64,000 bases of DNA from UBA5239 sp031548025 (GTDB lineage: Bacteria; Verrucomicrobiota; Lentisphaeria; Victivallales; Victivallaceae), in assembly GCA_031548025.1 (NCBI GenBank), contig JAVBRM010000057.1, positions 18,590-82,589 on the forward strand. Reading direction: 5' to 3'. Shown here piece by piece: positions 53,271-62,575 of this stretch. The notes below the pieces were generated by a model. It did not search any database and was not told the DNA's origin. It saw only the letters and a program-made list of their open reading frames with translations. A program made the translations under genes and the position numbers. Position 1 is the stretch's first letter; each line of letters starts with the position of its first letter.

Positions 53271-56200
53271 ATGAAACATCTTGCAATACTGTTGTTTATG
53301 ATCCCATTCCTGGCCTTGGCCGAGCGCTCGCTGGTCACGGTCCCGATGACCCCCGCCGCACCGGCAATTGATGGCCGGATCAGTGAAAATGAAGAATGGA
53401 ACAACGCCGTCCGGATCACCAATTTCCTGAAAGTAAACGATGCCGCCATGGCTGAGGAACAAACCACAGTCTGGATGACCCGTGATGAAGACAACCTTTA
53501 TTTCGCGCTCAAACTGAAGGCGACGGTGCTGCTGCACGCGGCTCAGATGCGGACACGCTTCCTGGCCGAATCCACCGGAGCCAAAGGTGAAAAGAGCCGC
53601 GTATGGGACGATGACCATATCCAATTGCGCCTTCTGCCGCCATGGTTTCCCGCCGGCGACGATTCGCGAGGACATTTTCAGTTGATGCTCAATGCCAACG
53701 CCAATCGCGCCGCCTGGGGACCGACCGGCAGCAACTGGACCCGCGGCGTGGTTGCCGCCGGTTCGATCGAAGACGGATTCTGGACGCTGGAAATCAAAAT
53801 TCCGTTTGCTTCGCTCGGTCTCAAGGGCAAGCTGACGCCGGAACTATGCAAAAATTGGAAATTCAACATCATCCGATTCGAAAAACATAAAGATGAGATC
53901 AGTTCCATCGAAAATATCGTCGGCCTGAAATACGGTAACCTCGCAGGATTTGCCCGGATGAATCTGGCGGATAACCCGAATGTCCCTGCCATCAAAACAC
54001 CGGATATCACCACCGGCGACATCGCAGAATTAACCATTCAGACGACAAGCGGAAAAAAGGTTGACGGAAGTTGGACCAGCCAACAAAATATTGGAAAATT
54101 TCATATCGACGCAGGAAATTCGGCATTTGCTGTAAAGACCGAAGTACCGGCGCATAAACAATTTCAGTGGAACTACCGCGTCGACGCAAGCGAACCGCTG
54201 TACCAAAGCCCAACTTATATCATGCAATCGGAACTGAGGCTTATGGAGCTGTCCCTGGCCGATCCCGGTCAGGTGGAATCACTGCAATTCAACGGTACAA
54301 CACTTCAGCCTCAAACGAGCCAAAGATTGATTCCCCGGAGCGGCGTCAATGAACTTATCGTGGAAGGCCGCGGCGGCAAGCTGGTTCTCGGGCTCGACGC
54401 GGTGGGAGCCGAATATCCCATGCCCGCCGGAGTCTGGGAATATTTCGACGGGCAGGAATGGCGCAAGGCCGAAGTGGAGACTCAAGGTAAATTCCTCGTG
54501 GTCAGCGGCAAAAACCGTTTTCGGACTTATTTTTATGAAAAGGCGACCCAGCTTGAATTTCCCGGAGAAAGCCCCGGAACGTTGTTTATTCCCGCCGAAA
54601 GCAGTTGCGGAGTTCTCTGGAACGCCCACAAAATTCCCGGTCTGAACATGGCGGAAGGAGCGAAAAATGTGGTTCTGCACTTGTGGCTGCCGGAATGGCT
54701 TGAGATCGTCGGGGCGGCTTCCCGCCAGAACGACGAAAGTTCGCCGTGGCATGCCATGGGAATGAAGTTGCCGAAGGAACGCCGACTCAAGCGGCATGAG
54801 AATTTTTACCGCTTGCAGAATGACGGCGAGCACTACACCATCACCGCCGATGAGCTGAAAAGCTTTGATCCGGCGTATGACATTGCGGAAAAGCGGATCG
54901 AAATGCGGACGCGTTGTATGATCGCTTTGCGCGCCAAGCCGGATTCGGCGGGACAACGGGGACAGGTGCGTTATATGTTGAGCGTGGACGGCAAAGTCGA
55001 GCTGCCGGGCTCTTTCGCGGTGGAGTCGCTGGCGAAGTTACAGGGAGTTCAGCCGAAAAACAGCCGGATTACGCTCTACCTGAGCCATTTCATGCGCTTG
55101 AATTCGCCGGAAATCATGAATGAAACCTATCGGACAGCCGCGCAAGTTGGCGCCAATGAAGTGTTTATCGAAAACGTCTATGTCGATCCGGGTAAATATA
55201 ATCTGCGTCCGCTGTCATTTTTTCAAGGCCGTGGTCCGGCTCAGAATTCCTCGGAAATCGATATCCGCGAGCTGGTCAGGAAGTTTCCCGGGGCCAAAAG
55301 CACCACCGGCTGGCTGAACTTCACTTTTCTGGCGAGAAATCCCGAAGTATGGGATTACATTGACCGGGAATTTGCCGCTGTCAAGAAGCGCTCACCCTAT
55401 TTGAAAACCTGTTTCTTCGATTATGAATTCAGGCCGTTCGCCCAATACGCCGATTTATCCCCGGAAACGCTGAATATCTTCGCCGGAGAATATGGGATCA
55501 AGGAACCTTTGGACCAGGCGGTCATCCAGAAAAAATATCTGGACCAATGGACGGAATTCCGCTCGCACGAACTCGGTAAAGTTGTGGGAAACCTCAGGAA
55601 ACTGGCCAACAAGTACGGACTGGAATTCACGATATACGCCTCGCCCAACCACGAACAGGCGCTGAAACATTATTCCATCGACGTCAAGGATGTCGTCAAC
55701 GGCATCGACTTCCTGTACACTGGGGGGATCTGGAACTCCGCCACCACGGAGCGGACCCGGGATTTGTGCCGCGAAGCCGGTATCCGTTTCGGGGCCTCGG
55801 TCCATGTCTGCAACAACCAGAACACCAACTGGAAGCGCGGCGTGATTCTGCGCCGCCTGATCATCTCCAACGGCGGCGGCGTACTGTTCTGGTATGAAAA
55901 GGGATTTGACGGGCTGATGTACCGGGAAATAGCCCATGTGACGAAACTGCTGGCCGCCACCGAAGATTTCTTTCAGCAGGGCAAAGCGCTGGCTTTCGTC
56001 CTCGCGGATGGTGTCGTTGCCTACAGCGCGGTCAATAATACGCCCAAGGAAGTTCAGGATAAGATGCTGGGGGATGTCATCAGCGGTGTTGCCGGAATGG
56101 TCGTGTATGAGTTGGACGGCAAATTCCTGGCACTGGCGATAAACGACACCGCCAAGCCGGTCACTATGAAACTGTCGTTTCCCAAAGCCGCGGGGCAAAT

Positions 56201-56294
56201 AAAAGATTTTTACAGCGGAGCCGAGTTCAACGCGGGCGAAATCACGCTTGAACCGTATGATTTCGCGGCATATCAGGGGAATATCGGTAAATGA
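53271..56294 (+). CDS. Large exported protein: CBM9-like domain plus unassigned barrel-like region
   Basis: A 1007-residue protein. A signal peptide (KHLAILLFMIPFLALA) is followed by a CBM9-like beta-sandwich (about 25-230: PAIDGRISENEEWNNA, DDDHIQLRLLP, WTLEIKIPFASLG). A second beta-rich stretch reaches about 600. The rest looks like an alpha/beta barrel: GANEVFIENVYVD, LKTCFFDYEFRPF (possible catalytic acids) and NGIDFLYTGGIW. I know no family for that region; a new glycosidase family is possible. It overlaps the following propeller gene by four bases (ATGA). Confidence 0.7.
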   Translation: MKHLAILLFMIPFLALAERSLVTVPMTPAAPAIDGRISENEEWNNAVRITNFLKVNDAAMAEEQTTVWMTRDEDNLYFALKLKATVLLHAAQMRTRFLAESTGAKGEKSRVWDDDHIQLRLLPPWFPAGDDSRGHFQLMLNANANRAAWGPTGSNWTRGVVAAGSIEDGFWTLEIKIPFASLGLKGKLTPELCKNWKFNIIRFEKHKDEISSIENIVGLKYGNLAGFARMNLADNPNVPAIKTPDITTGDIAELTIQTTSGKKVDGSWTSQQNIGKFHIDAGNSAFAVKTEVPAHKQFQWNYRVDASEPLYQSPTYIMQSELRLMELSLADPGQVESLQFNGTTLQPQTSQRLIPRSGVNELIVEGRGGKLVLGLDAVGAEYPMPAGVWEYFDGQEWRKAEVETQGKFLVVSGKNRFRTYFYEKATQLEFPGESPGTLFIPAESSCGVLWNAHKIPGLNMAEGAKNVVLHLWLPEWLEIVGAASRQNDESSPWHAMGMKLPKERRLKRHENFYRLQNDGEHYTITADELKSFDPAYDIAEKRIEMRTRCMIALRAKPDSAGQRGQVRYMLSVDGKVELPGSFAVESLAKLQGVQPKNSRITLYLSHFMRLNSPEIMNETYRTAAQVGANEVFIENVYVDPGKYNLRPLSFFQGRGPAQNSSEIDIRELVRKFPGAKSTTGWLNFTFLARNPEVWDYIDREFAAVKKRSPYLKTCFFDYEFRPFAQYADLSPETLNIFAGEYGIKEPLDQAVIQKKYLDQWTEFRSHELGKVVGNLRKLANKYGLEFTIYASPNHEQALKHYSIDVKDVVNGIDFLYTGGIWNSATTERTRDLCREAGIRFGASVHVCNNQNTNWKRGVILRRLIISNGGGVLFWYEKGFDGLMYREIAHVTKLLAATEDFFQQGKALAFVLADGVVAYSAVNNTPKEVQDKMLGDVISGVAGMVVYELDGKFLALAINDTAKPVTMKLSFPKAAGQIKDFYSGAEFNAGEITLEPYDFAAYQGNIGK

Positions 56295-57661
56295 TCAACA
56301 TCACCGGGCGCGAACTTTTTGTAGACGATTTGCTGATCGACTCCATGAGCCGGGAAATGCGGTTCAAACAGTATCGGCCCCGGCCGGAAAATGTCGTTCT
56401 GGCCGATGACAAGCCATGGGAAAGTACCATGGCTTATTTTTCCGTTCTCCAAGACCGCGAGGTCATGCGGATGTATTACCGCGGTTTTCATCACGGCCGC
56501 GGCGAACAGGGCATGGGCGAACCCGTCTGCTATGCCGAAAGCCGCGACGGCATCCACTGGGAAAAGCCCGATTTGCAATTGTTCGGCTACCATGAGCAGG
56601 AAAGCACCAACATCGTATTCGGTGGCAACTACGACACCATGCGCCCCATCAACGGCGACGCCGGTTATGATCTGCGCTGGCGCGGCGAAATGACCCCCTT
56701 TATCGATACTCAGGCCGCGCCGGAACAACGCTACAAAACCCTGCTGCGCGGCGCTCGAGGGTATCATCAGATTGCCGACCGCCGCACCGATTACGGTATG
56801 TACCCGGCGGCATCGGCGGACGCCCTGAACTGGCATGTCCTGACCGACAAACCGGTTATTACCCGGGGGCAGTTCGATTCTCAGAATGTGGTCATATACG
56901 ACCACAGCCACAGTCGCTATGCGGCGTTCACCCGTGACTCCCACGGTATGGGCACCATGGACGAAAACGAAAACTGGAGCGGCCCCATCTGCCGGGACGT
57001 CCGGGTGGCGTTTTCCGACGATTTCATCCATTGGAGCAATCCGGTATATCTGGATTACGAAGACGGCGAATCGTTCCAAATGTATACCAACGCGGTAATC
57101 TGTTACGAACGCGCACCTCAATTTTTATTGGGTTTCCCGACCATTTATTATCCGGAAAACAGCCAGACCGAGCCGATTCTGATGTTCAGTCGTGACGGCG
57201 GCCGCAAATTCCGGCGGATGCCGCTGGGACTCATTCCCCGCGACACTCCCTGCGAGCGCGACGGCAACCGCGGCAACTACATGGCCCACGGCTTGATTCA
57301 GGCCAATGACCGGGAAATATTTTGTTATGCCACAGAAGGCTATATGGATGGTCCGGAGCGGCGGCTGCGCCGTTTTGTCTGGCGGACGGATGGCTTCGTC
57401 TCCCTCGGCACCGAAAGCGGCGGCGAAATGACCACTCGCCTCCTGACCACCGAAGCGGACCGGATATCGGTAAATTTCACCGGCCGGATCAGAATCGAAC
57501 AACTCGGGGAAGACGGCCGGCCTCTGCCGGGAGGAATCGCGGAGCTGTCCGGGAACGAAATCGAGGCCCCGGTGCCATTGGCAAACGGCGGCAAGGCATT
57601 CCGGCTCCGGTTCCAAATGTGGCAAGCCGAATTGTTCAGTATCGCGTTTGAGAACAAATAA
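56291..57661 (+). CDS. Five-bladed beta-propeller protein, GH32/GH43/GH130-like
   Basis: A 456-residue protein without a signal peptide. ELFVDDLLIDSM, then VMRMYYRGF, CYAESRDGIHWEKPDL and VAFSDDFIHWSNPVY are the repeated blade motifs (Asp-Gly-x-x-W) seen in GH32, GH43, GH68 and GH130 hydrolases and phosphorylases. The N-terminal Asp in LFVDD would sit where the nucleophile lies in those families, but I cannot prove the catalytic set. It is translationally coupled to the upstream CBM9-like gene. The product might cut the terminal sugar released by its partner. Confidence 0.7.
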   Translation: MINITGRELFVDDLLIDSMSREMRFKQYRPRPENVVLADDKPWESTMAYFSVLQDREVMRMYYRGFHHGRGEQGMGEPVCYAESRDGIHWEKPDLQLFGYHEQESTNIVFGGNYDTMRPINGDAGYDLRWRGEMTPFIDTQAAPEQRYKTLLRGARGYHQIADRRTDYGMYPAASADALNWHVLTDKPVITRGQFDSQNVVIYDHSHSRYAAFTRDSHGMGTMDENENWSGPICRDVRVAFSDDFIHWSNPVYLDYEDGESFQMYTNAVICYERAPQFLLGFPTIYYPENSQTEPILMFSRDGGRKFRRMPLGLIPRDTPCERDGNRGNYMAHGLIQANDREIFCYATEGYMDGPERRLRRFVWRTDGFVSLGTESGGEMTTRLLTTEADRISVNFTGRIRIEQLGEDGRPLPGGIAELSGNEIEAPVPLANGGKAFRLRFQMWQAELFSIAFENK

Positions 57662-57711
57662 TCATCGATTCGGTTAAATAAATCACCCTTCAGCCCATTC
57701 TCTTTTACCGG

Positions 57712-57726
57712 ATACAATTGTATAAT
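57712..57726 (+). promoter_or_regulatory. Palindrome overlapping the -10 box of the Gfo/Idh/MocA gene
   Basis: ATACAATTGTAT (57712-57723) is a perfect 12-bp palindrome whose last three bases are the first three of TATAAT (57721-57726). No good -35 box is found 17 bp upstream, so activation or a weak promoter is likely. Confidence 0.6.
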
Positions 57727-57777
57727 ATGTGACGGAAGAATATACAACCTATTTTTTAGATAAGGAATAATTAAAAA

Positions 57778-58962
57778 ATGACAGATAAGTGTCGAATCGG
57801 TGTGATTGGAACCGGCCAGCGCGGCTGCGGCTATATCCGGATGGCGTTGTCCACTCCGGGAGTGGAGTTGGCGGCATTGTGCGATACCCATGCCGGCAGA
57901 ATGCGGGATTTTGCCGTCAGGCTTGATTGCTCCGAAGAAGTACCGCAATATACCGATGTGGAAACCATGCTGGCGGAGTGCCCCATGGACGCGGTGGTCA
58001 TTACCGTGCCGGATTTCCGTCATGCGGAAGTGGCGGTGGCGGCCCTGCGCAGCGACAAACACATCATGCTGGAAAAACCGATGGCCCCCACCGTGGAAGA
58101 GTGCCGCCGGATTCTGGCGGAAATCAAACCGGGCGGGCCGTTTGTCCAATTGGGGTTCGTCATGCGGGAGCATCCGCTTTACCGCAAAATCCGGGAACTG
58201 GTCATGAGCGGCAAGCTCGGGCAAGTCATGAGCATGGCGGCGGAAGAAAATCTGGGAGTCATGCATGGCGCCAGTTATATGCGCCGCTGGCACCGCAAAG
58301 TCAGCAACAGCGGCGGTTTCGTGCTGGCCAAATGCAGTCACGACCTGGATCTGCTCTCCTGGATCGCCGGTTCGCCAGTGCTCAAAGTGTCGTCTTTCGG
58401 CGGCTGCGATTTTTTCCGGCCGGAGAAACAACGCGCCGGATACTGTTCGCAATGCGACGACCGCAAGTGCCGTTTCCGGTTTCAGGGTGAAATGGTGGTG
58501 ATGAGCGATCAGGAGAAGGACAGCCCTTCCGAAAACGGCTTCGACCTCTGTGTTTACAATTCCGACAAAGACGTGGTCGACAATCAATTGACCATGTTGG
58601 AATACTCCAACGGCATCCGCGCGTCGTTTGCGTTGAATTTGTTTGCGCCTCAGGCAGGGCGTTCGCTCAAGATCATCGGAAGCGACGCCTATCTGACCGC
58701 CGATACCGTGAGCAACCTCATAGAAATAACCTCTTCGAACGGCGGCGACAAGGAAGTTTATGACTGTCGACCGACCAACGGCTCCGGCCACGGGGGCAGC
58801 GATCAGCTCTTTTTCGATGAATTCGTGCACTGCATCCGCAGTGGCGAGCGTCCCAAATGCGATTACCGCGCGGGCCTGGCCGCCACCGTAGTTGGCAACG
58901 CCATCGAACAGGCAAGAGTCACCGGTCAATCGGTACAAATCAATCCAGAGGACTACTTATAA
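57778..58962 (+). CDS. Gfo/Idh/MocA-family oxidoreductase with Cys cluster
   Basis: A 394-residue protein: Rossmann nucleotide-binding start IGVIGTGQRGCGYI, the catalytic-region EKPMAPTVEECR near residue 98, and KCSHDLDLLSWIAG with the conserved His. CSQCDDRKC (CxxCxxxxC) near residues 223-231 parallels the cluster in the protein at 4486-5775, suggesting a subfamily with a bound metal or structural disulfides. It has its own promoter region after the propeller gene. Its end overlaps the convergent dprA by six bases. Confidence 0.9.
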   Translation: MTDKCRIGVIGTGQRGCGYIRMALSTPGVELAALCDTHAGRMRDFAVRLDCSEEVPQYTDVETMLAECPMDAVVITVPDFRHAEVAVAALRSDKHIMLEKPMAPTVEECRRILAEIKPGGPFVQLGFVMREHPLYRKIRELVMSGKLGQVMSMAAEENLGVMHGASYMRRWHRKVSNSGGFVLAKCSHDLDLLSWIAGSPVLKVSSFGGCDFFRPEKQRAGYCSQCDDRKCRFRFQGEMVVMSDQEKDSPSENGFDLCVYNSDKDVVDNQLTMLEYSNGIRASFALNLFAPQAGRSLKIIGSDAYLTADTVSNLIEITSSNGGDKEVYDCRPTNGSGHGGSDQLFFDEFVHCIRSGERPKCDYRAGLAATVVGNAIEQARVTGQSVQINPEDYL

Positions 58963-60066
58963 AAGGCGATAGACGCGGCCAATGTCCTGCTTGATGGCGG
59001 ACTTGACCTCGAGGCGCATCAGGACTCCGAGGAGCTCCCCGGTGGAGAGCTCGGTCTCCATGACGATATCGTCAAAATGACGGGAGCCTTCACGCAAATA
59101 CGCGATTACCTTGGATTCGTCGGCGTCGAAATTGCGGAACAGATCATCGTCGGCGTATGGTTCCGGGACTTCTTTGACCTTGGCTAAGCCGGGAAGGAAT
59201 TCGAATTCGTCAAGGATGTCATTGAAACTCTCGGTCAGACGCGCGCCTTCGCGGATCAGTTTGTGGCAACCCCTTGCTTGAGGATTGGTCGCCTCGCCGG
59301 GAACAGCGAAAACCTGACGCCCCTGTTCCATGGCAATGGTCGCCGTAATCATGGCGCCGCTGTCGATATCGGCTTCGACGACTACGATCGCCGAACTGAG
59401 CCCGGAAACAATCCGGTTGCGGCGCGGAAAAGACTGGCGGCTCACCGGAAAAGTCATGGGAAATTCCGAAATCACCGCCCCCCCGCGATCAATGATATCG
59501 CGCGCCAGCGGAATATGTTCCTGCGGATGGACCCGCGCCAACCCGCCGCCCAGCACCGCCACCGTGATCCCGCCGACGTCAAGCGTCGACTGGTGCGCCA
59601 CTGCGTCCACCCCGTAAGCCAGCCCGGAGACCACAACCCAACCGGCATAAGCGGCGCTCTCGCTCAGTTCCTTGGCCATAAGTCTGCCATACCGGGTCAT
59701 CCGGCGCGAACCGACGACCGCCACCGTCTGCCGGTCGAACTTTGGCAATTCGCCACGAACATACAGACACAACGGCGGATCGTAAATTTCTTTGAGGATT
59801 TCCGGATACTCATAGTCGCACCGGGTGATGATCCGCGCGCCGCCGCGCTCCGTCAGTTCCAGTTCCAACATCAAATTGGTTTCGCTCTGCCAGTTGAAAA
59901 GTTTTTCCGCCAGCGCCGGAGTAATGCCGCGGATTGACTGCAGCTCCTCCGCGCTCCGTTCAAAAATGGCCGAAGCTGAACCGAAGGCGTTAAGCAGGCT
60001 CTGAACCTTGGCCGAGCCGATACCCGGCAACAGATTCAGGATAATGTAGGCGTCGCGCTCAGTCAC
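58957..60066 (-). CDS. dprA: DNA-processing protein DprA (Smf)
   Basis: A 369-residue protein of usual length. An N-terminal SAM/HhH-like part (LNLLPGIGSAKVQSLL) is followed by the Rossmann core: VAVVGSRRMTRYGR, VSGLAYGVDAVAH, ISEFP, FPRRNRIVSGLS and GCHKLI. The end has a winged-helix domain (FDDIVMETELSTGELLGVL). It loads RecA on incoming single-stranded DNA during transformation. It overlaps aroB by eight bases. Confidence 0.95.
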   Translation of the reverse strand: MTERDAYIILNLLPGIGSAKVQSLLNAFGSASAIFERSAEELQSIRGITPALAEKLFNWQSETNLMLELELTERGGARIITRCDYEYPEILKEIYDPPLCLYVRGELPKFDRQTVAVVGSRRMTRYGRLMAKELSESAAYAGWVVVSGLAYGVDAVAHQSTLDVGGITVAVLGGGLARVHPQEHIPLARDIIDRGGAVISEFPMTFPVSRQSFPRRNRIVSGLSSAIVVVEADIDSGAMITATIAMEQGRQVFAVPGEATNPQARGCHKLIREGARLTESFNDILDEFEFLPGLAKVKEVPEPYADDDLFRNFDADESKVIAYLREGSRHFDDIVMETELSTGELLGVLMRLEVKSAIKQDIGRVYRLL

Positions 60067-61111
60067 AGCAGCTCCTTATTGCGGCAAGTATTTTCGCATC
60101 GTCGAATTCGCGAAATAGCTCGACTTTGCCGATTTTCACCGGCAGGACCAGAGTCAGGCGGCCATTGGATTTTTTCTTATCCGATTTCATGGCTTCCAGA
60201 ATATCTTCCGGGCGGTAACCGCTGACCCGGAACGGCAACCCGGCGACCAGCATCAAATCATTCTGGCGTTTTTCATCATCGGGATGCCAAAGTTGATTTT
60301 GAGTCGCCATAGAACCGGCCATCGCCATGCCGATGGCGACCGCTTCACCGTGGCTCATCTGGTACTCGGATAATTTTTCCACCGCGTGGCCGAAGGTATG
60401 CCCGTAATTCAGGATTGCGCGGCGACCGCTCTCTTTTTCGTCCTCGGAAACCACTGTGGCCTTCAGATGACAGCAGTGGGCGATGATTTCGCCGGAAACC
60501 TTGCACTTGTTTTCTTCCAGGATGCCGAAAAATCCGCAGTCCATGATGACGCCGTATTTGATGACTTCCGCCAATCCGTTGCGGATTTCGGATTTCGGCA
60601 GGGTTTTCAGCGCATCGGGATCGATCATGACGGTTTCGGGCTGATGGAAAGCACCGACCAGGTTTTTACCCTCCGGCAAATCGACGCCGGTTTTACCGCC
60701 GACGCTCGAATCGACCATCGCCAGCAACGAAGTAGGAACCTGCATGAACCCGATACCCCGCATATAGACCGCAGCGGCAAACCCGGCCATATCACCGGTC
60801 ACCCCGCCGCCCAGCCCGACAATCAGAGATTTCCGGTCCAGCCCCATCTGTGCGGCAACCCGGCAGATTTCGGCGATGGTAGTGAGGTTTTTATAATGCT
60901 CACCGGGATTGATGACGCAGTTGCAGACGTCGCCGCCCAGTTCCGCCAGCCTCCGGCAGACCTTTTCCAGGTACAACCCACCGACATTGAGGTCGGCCAC
61001 TACCAGACACTTGCGCCCGGGCGTCAGCTTCAAATCCATCGTATCCAGCAAACCTTTGCGAATTATGATGTCATATGAGCGCTCGCCCAGTTCCACATGA
61101 ACTTTGCTCAT
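60059..61111 (-). CDS. aroB: 3-dehydroquinate synthase
   Basis: A 350-residue protein starting at ATG 61111, with GGAGG five bases upstream; a TTG four codons earlier would place the ribosome site inside the gene. GGGVTGDMAGFAA, LLAMVDSSVGGKTGVD and NYGHTFGHAVE (zinc-binding His) are diagnostic. It converts DAHP to 3-dehydroquinate, the second step of the shikimate pathway. It is the first gene of a pair with dprA, and the overlap suggests coupled translation. Confidence 0.96.
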   Translation of the reverse strand: MSKVHVELGERSYDIIIRKGLLDTMDLKLTPGRKCLVVADLNVGGLYLEKVCRRLAELGGDVCNCVINPGEHYKNLTTIAEICRVAAQMGLDRKSLIVGLGGGVTGDMAGFAAAVYMRGIGFMQVPTSLLAMVDSSVGGKTGVDLPEGKNLVGAFHQPETVMIDPDALKTLPKSEIRNGLAEVIKYGVIMDCGFFGILEENKCKVSGEIIAHCCHLKATVVSEDEKESGRRAILNYGHTFGHAVEKLSEYQMSHGEAVAIGMAMAGSMATQNQLWHPDDEKRQNDLMLVAGLPFRVSGYRPEDILEAMKSDKKKSNGRLTLVLPVKIGKVELFREFDDAKILAAIRSCCD

Positions 61112-61141
61112 CGGGTCCTCCAAATAAAATTTTAACGCATT

Positions 61142-61170
61142 ATAATATTACCGGATTGCCGCCTCTGCAA
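61142..61170 (-). promoter_or_regulatory. Probable aroB promoter
   Basis: On the minus strand TTGCAG (61170-61165), 17 bp, then TATTAT (61147-61142), 30 bases before the aroB start codon. Confidence 0.5.
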
Positions 61171-61211
61171 ATCAATATCGGAACAAAATCAACTGAATTG
61201 TGCAACTATGC

Positions 61212-61802
61212 TTATTGAACATAGACTTTCTTGAAGGTTCTGCCTTTTTCTTTCTTGGCGAAAAACAGCTCAGGTTTTTCTTTCAGGATTTTTTCCCATT
61301 GCTCGCCGGAGGCAGTAAACAAGATTGCTTTGTCGCTTTTGCCGGGGGTCTCCTCGTAGGTTACATACGGCAGCTCCGCCGGAATGTCATCGGGCAACTG
61401 CGGTACCACGGCGGTGAATCTGTTCTCGTCCGAGCTGACCATGACCAGGGCATGAACAGGAAACACCGTCATTGCCGCCGCCAGTCCCAAGGGCTCGCCG
61501 GGCAATTCCGCAAGATACGCATCGGCATAGGTTTTGCCGCCGACCTTGAAAAACTGCAGTTTCAACTTGGTAATCTTAGCCTGATCTTTTTTGGCCGAAT
61601 CAAATTCCTGAACGGTCAACTCTCCACTGGCAAGCAGTTGCAGATGAATAATCTGTGAGGGCTCGTCATCGGAAATCCACACCCCGAGAAAATCTTTCGG
61701 CACATCGATTTTGTTGTTGTCCGTGTAATACGGCTTGACGGAATGGACCGACGTACAGGCAGTCAGCATGGCACAAACAAATCCCAGAAATAACCATTTC
61801 AT
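61212..61802 (-). CDS. Lipoprotein of unknown function
   Basis: I start this 196-residue protein at ATG 61802, preceded by GGGAGG. A signal peptide ends in the lipobox LTAC (Cys16). The remainder includes FLGVWISDDEPSQIIHLQLLASGELTVQEF, shown here only by its start: a beta-rich pattern like that of small lipocalin-like or DUF-type domains. No function is assigned. Its promoter region contains the three 34-bp repeats. Confidence 0.72.
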   Translation of the reverse strand: MKWLFLGFVCAMLTACTSVHSVKPYYTDNNKIDVPKDFLGVWISDDEPSQIIHLQLLASGELTVQEFDSAKKDQAKITKLKLQFFKVGGKTYADAYLAELPGEPLGLAAAMTVFPVHALVMVSSDENRFTAVVPQLPDDIPAELPYVTYEETPGKSDKAILFTASGEQWEKILKEKPELFFAKKEKGRTFKKVYVQ

Positions 61803-61860
61803 AGTAACCTCCCTTAATTCATTTTTAAGCAAAATAACATCTTTCCAGTAAAATTCAATA

Positions 61861-61951
61861 GGATTCATCCTATAGAAATATCGAAATATCTCAAGGATTC
61901 ATCCTATAGAAATACATCAATATCTCAAGGATGCATCCTATAGAAGTTGAG
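61861..61951. repeat. Three 34-bp tandem repeats with near-palindromic cores
   Basis: Units start at 61861, 61895 and 61929. Each begins GGATTCATCC (GGATGCATCC in the third) followed by TATAGAA. The third has the perfect palindrome AGGATGCATCCT; in the first the core extends to ATAGGAT-TC-ATCCTAT. The third unit is incomplete (about 23 bases). They lie upstream of the minus-strand lipoprotein gene. Confidence 0.9.
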
Positions 61952-61958
61952 CTTTCTG

Positions 61959-62432
61959 TCAGTTTTCCTCGTCCTCCTCCTCGCAGTATATGGACCTTAC
62001 AGACGGAGTTATGATGTTCCCTTTATCATCTTCGTAAGTGATCTGCTCCAAGTCCAGCCATTCTTTCAGGGCTTGGATTTCGGCTTGATTGGAGTAGTCA
62101 TACCATTTTTGCAAAAGGCCGCGTTCGTCAAGGAAATACTTCCAGTTGGCATAGGCGCCCCGTTTGGAAAACATTTTTTCGACTTTCCACCAATCGTATT
62201 CCGCCAGATATTCTTCGGCAAACCGGAAAACCAGCCTGATTCCCAAATCCAAGTCGCGTTTATTCGGAACGGCGATCCAGTCACCGGTCTCGAGTTCCTC
62301 CTCCGTAATCTCAGGGAACTCCTCAAACATCAGGGCGACCCTGCCTTGTTCCTGGCTCAGATAAGCTTCATTGCCGCCGCCGTCGAAGCTTACAAAGTCA
62401 TATGCGGTATAAACGTCGTCGAATTTCAGCAT
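61959..62432 (-). CDS. UPF0158-family protein
   Basis: A 157-residue acidic protein. Residues 1-60 are a small beta domain. FSKRGAYANWKYFLDERGLLQKWYDY followed by ALKEWLDLEQITYED is the UPF0158 pattern (given here in part). AGGAGG precedes the ATG. The C-terminus is very acidic (CEEEDEEN). No activity is known for the family. It is divergent from the PfkB kinase gene. Confidence 0.8.
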   Translation of the reverse strand: MLKFDDVYTAYDFVSFDGGGNEAYLSQEQGRVALMFEEFPEITEEELETGDWIAVPNKRDLDLGIRLVFRFAEEYLAEYDWWKVEKMFSKRGAYANWKYFLDERGLLQKWYDYSNQAEIQALKEWLDLEQITYEDDKGNIITPSVRSIYCEEEDEEN

Positions 62433-62514
62433 ACTTACCTCCTGTTCGGTTCAATATAATCCCGCAAATGTTAAAACTCAACATTCCATTTGCAGAAATA
62501 TTCTCTTAACCATG

Positions 62515-62542
62515 TTGAAAAGTTCATCAAACATTGTATCTT
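62515..62542 (+). promoter_or_regulatory. Probable promoter of the PfkB kinase gene
   Basis: TTGAAA (62515-62520), 16 bp, TATCTT (62537-62542), 33 bases before the start codon. Confidence 0.55.
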
Positions 62543-62575
62543 ATTTGGATAAAAAACAAAAACAGGGTGATGACT

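Noticed and set aside
57340..58938. Long antisense open frame (532 codons) opposite the Gfo/Idh/MocA gene
   Set aside because: It mirrors a clearly coding gene in GC-rich codons, shows no domain pattern and has no ribosome site.
61861..61951. 34-bp repeats as a CRISPR array
   Set aside because: The units are directly adjacent with no spacers and no cas genes are present.
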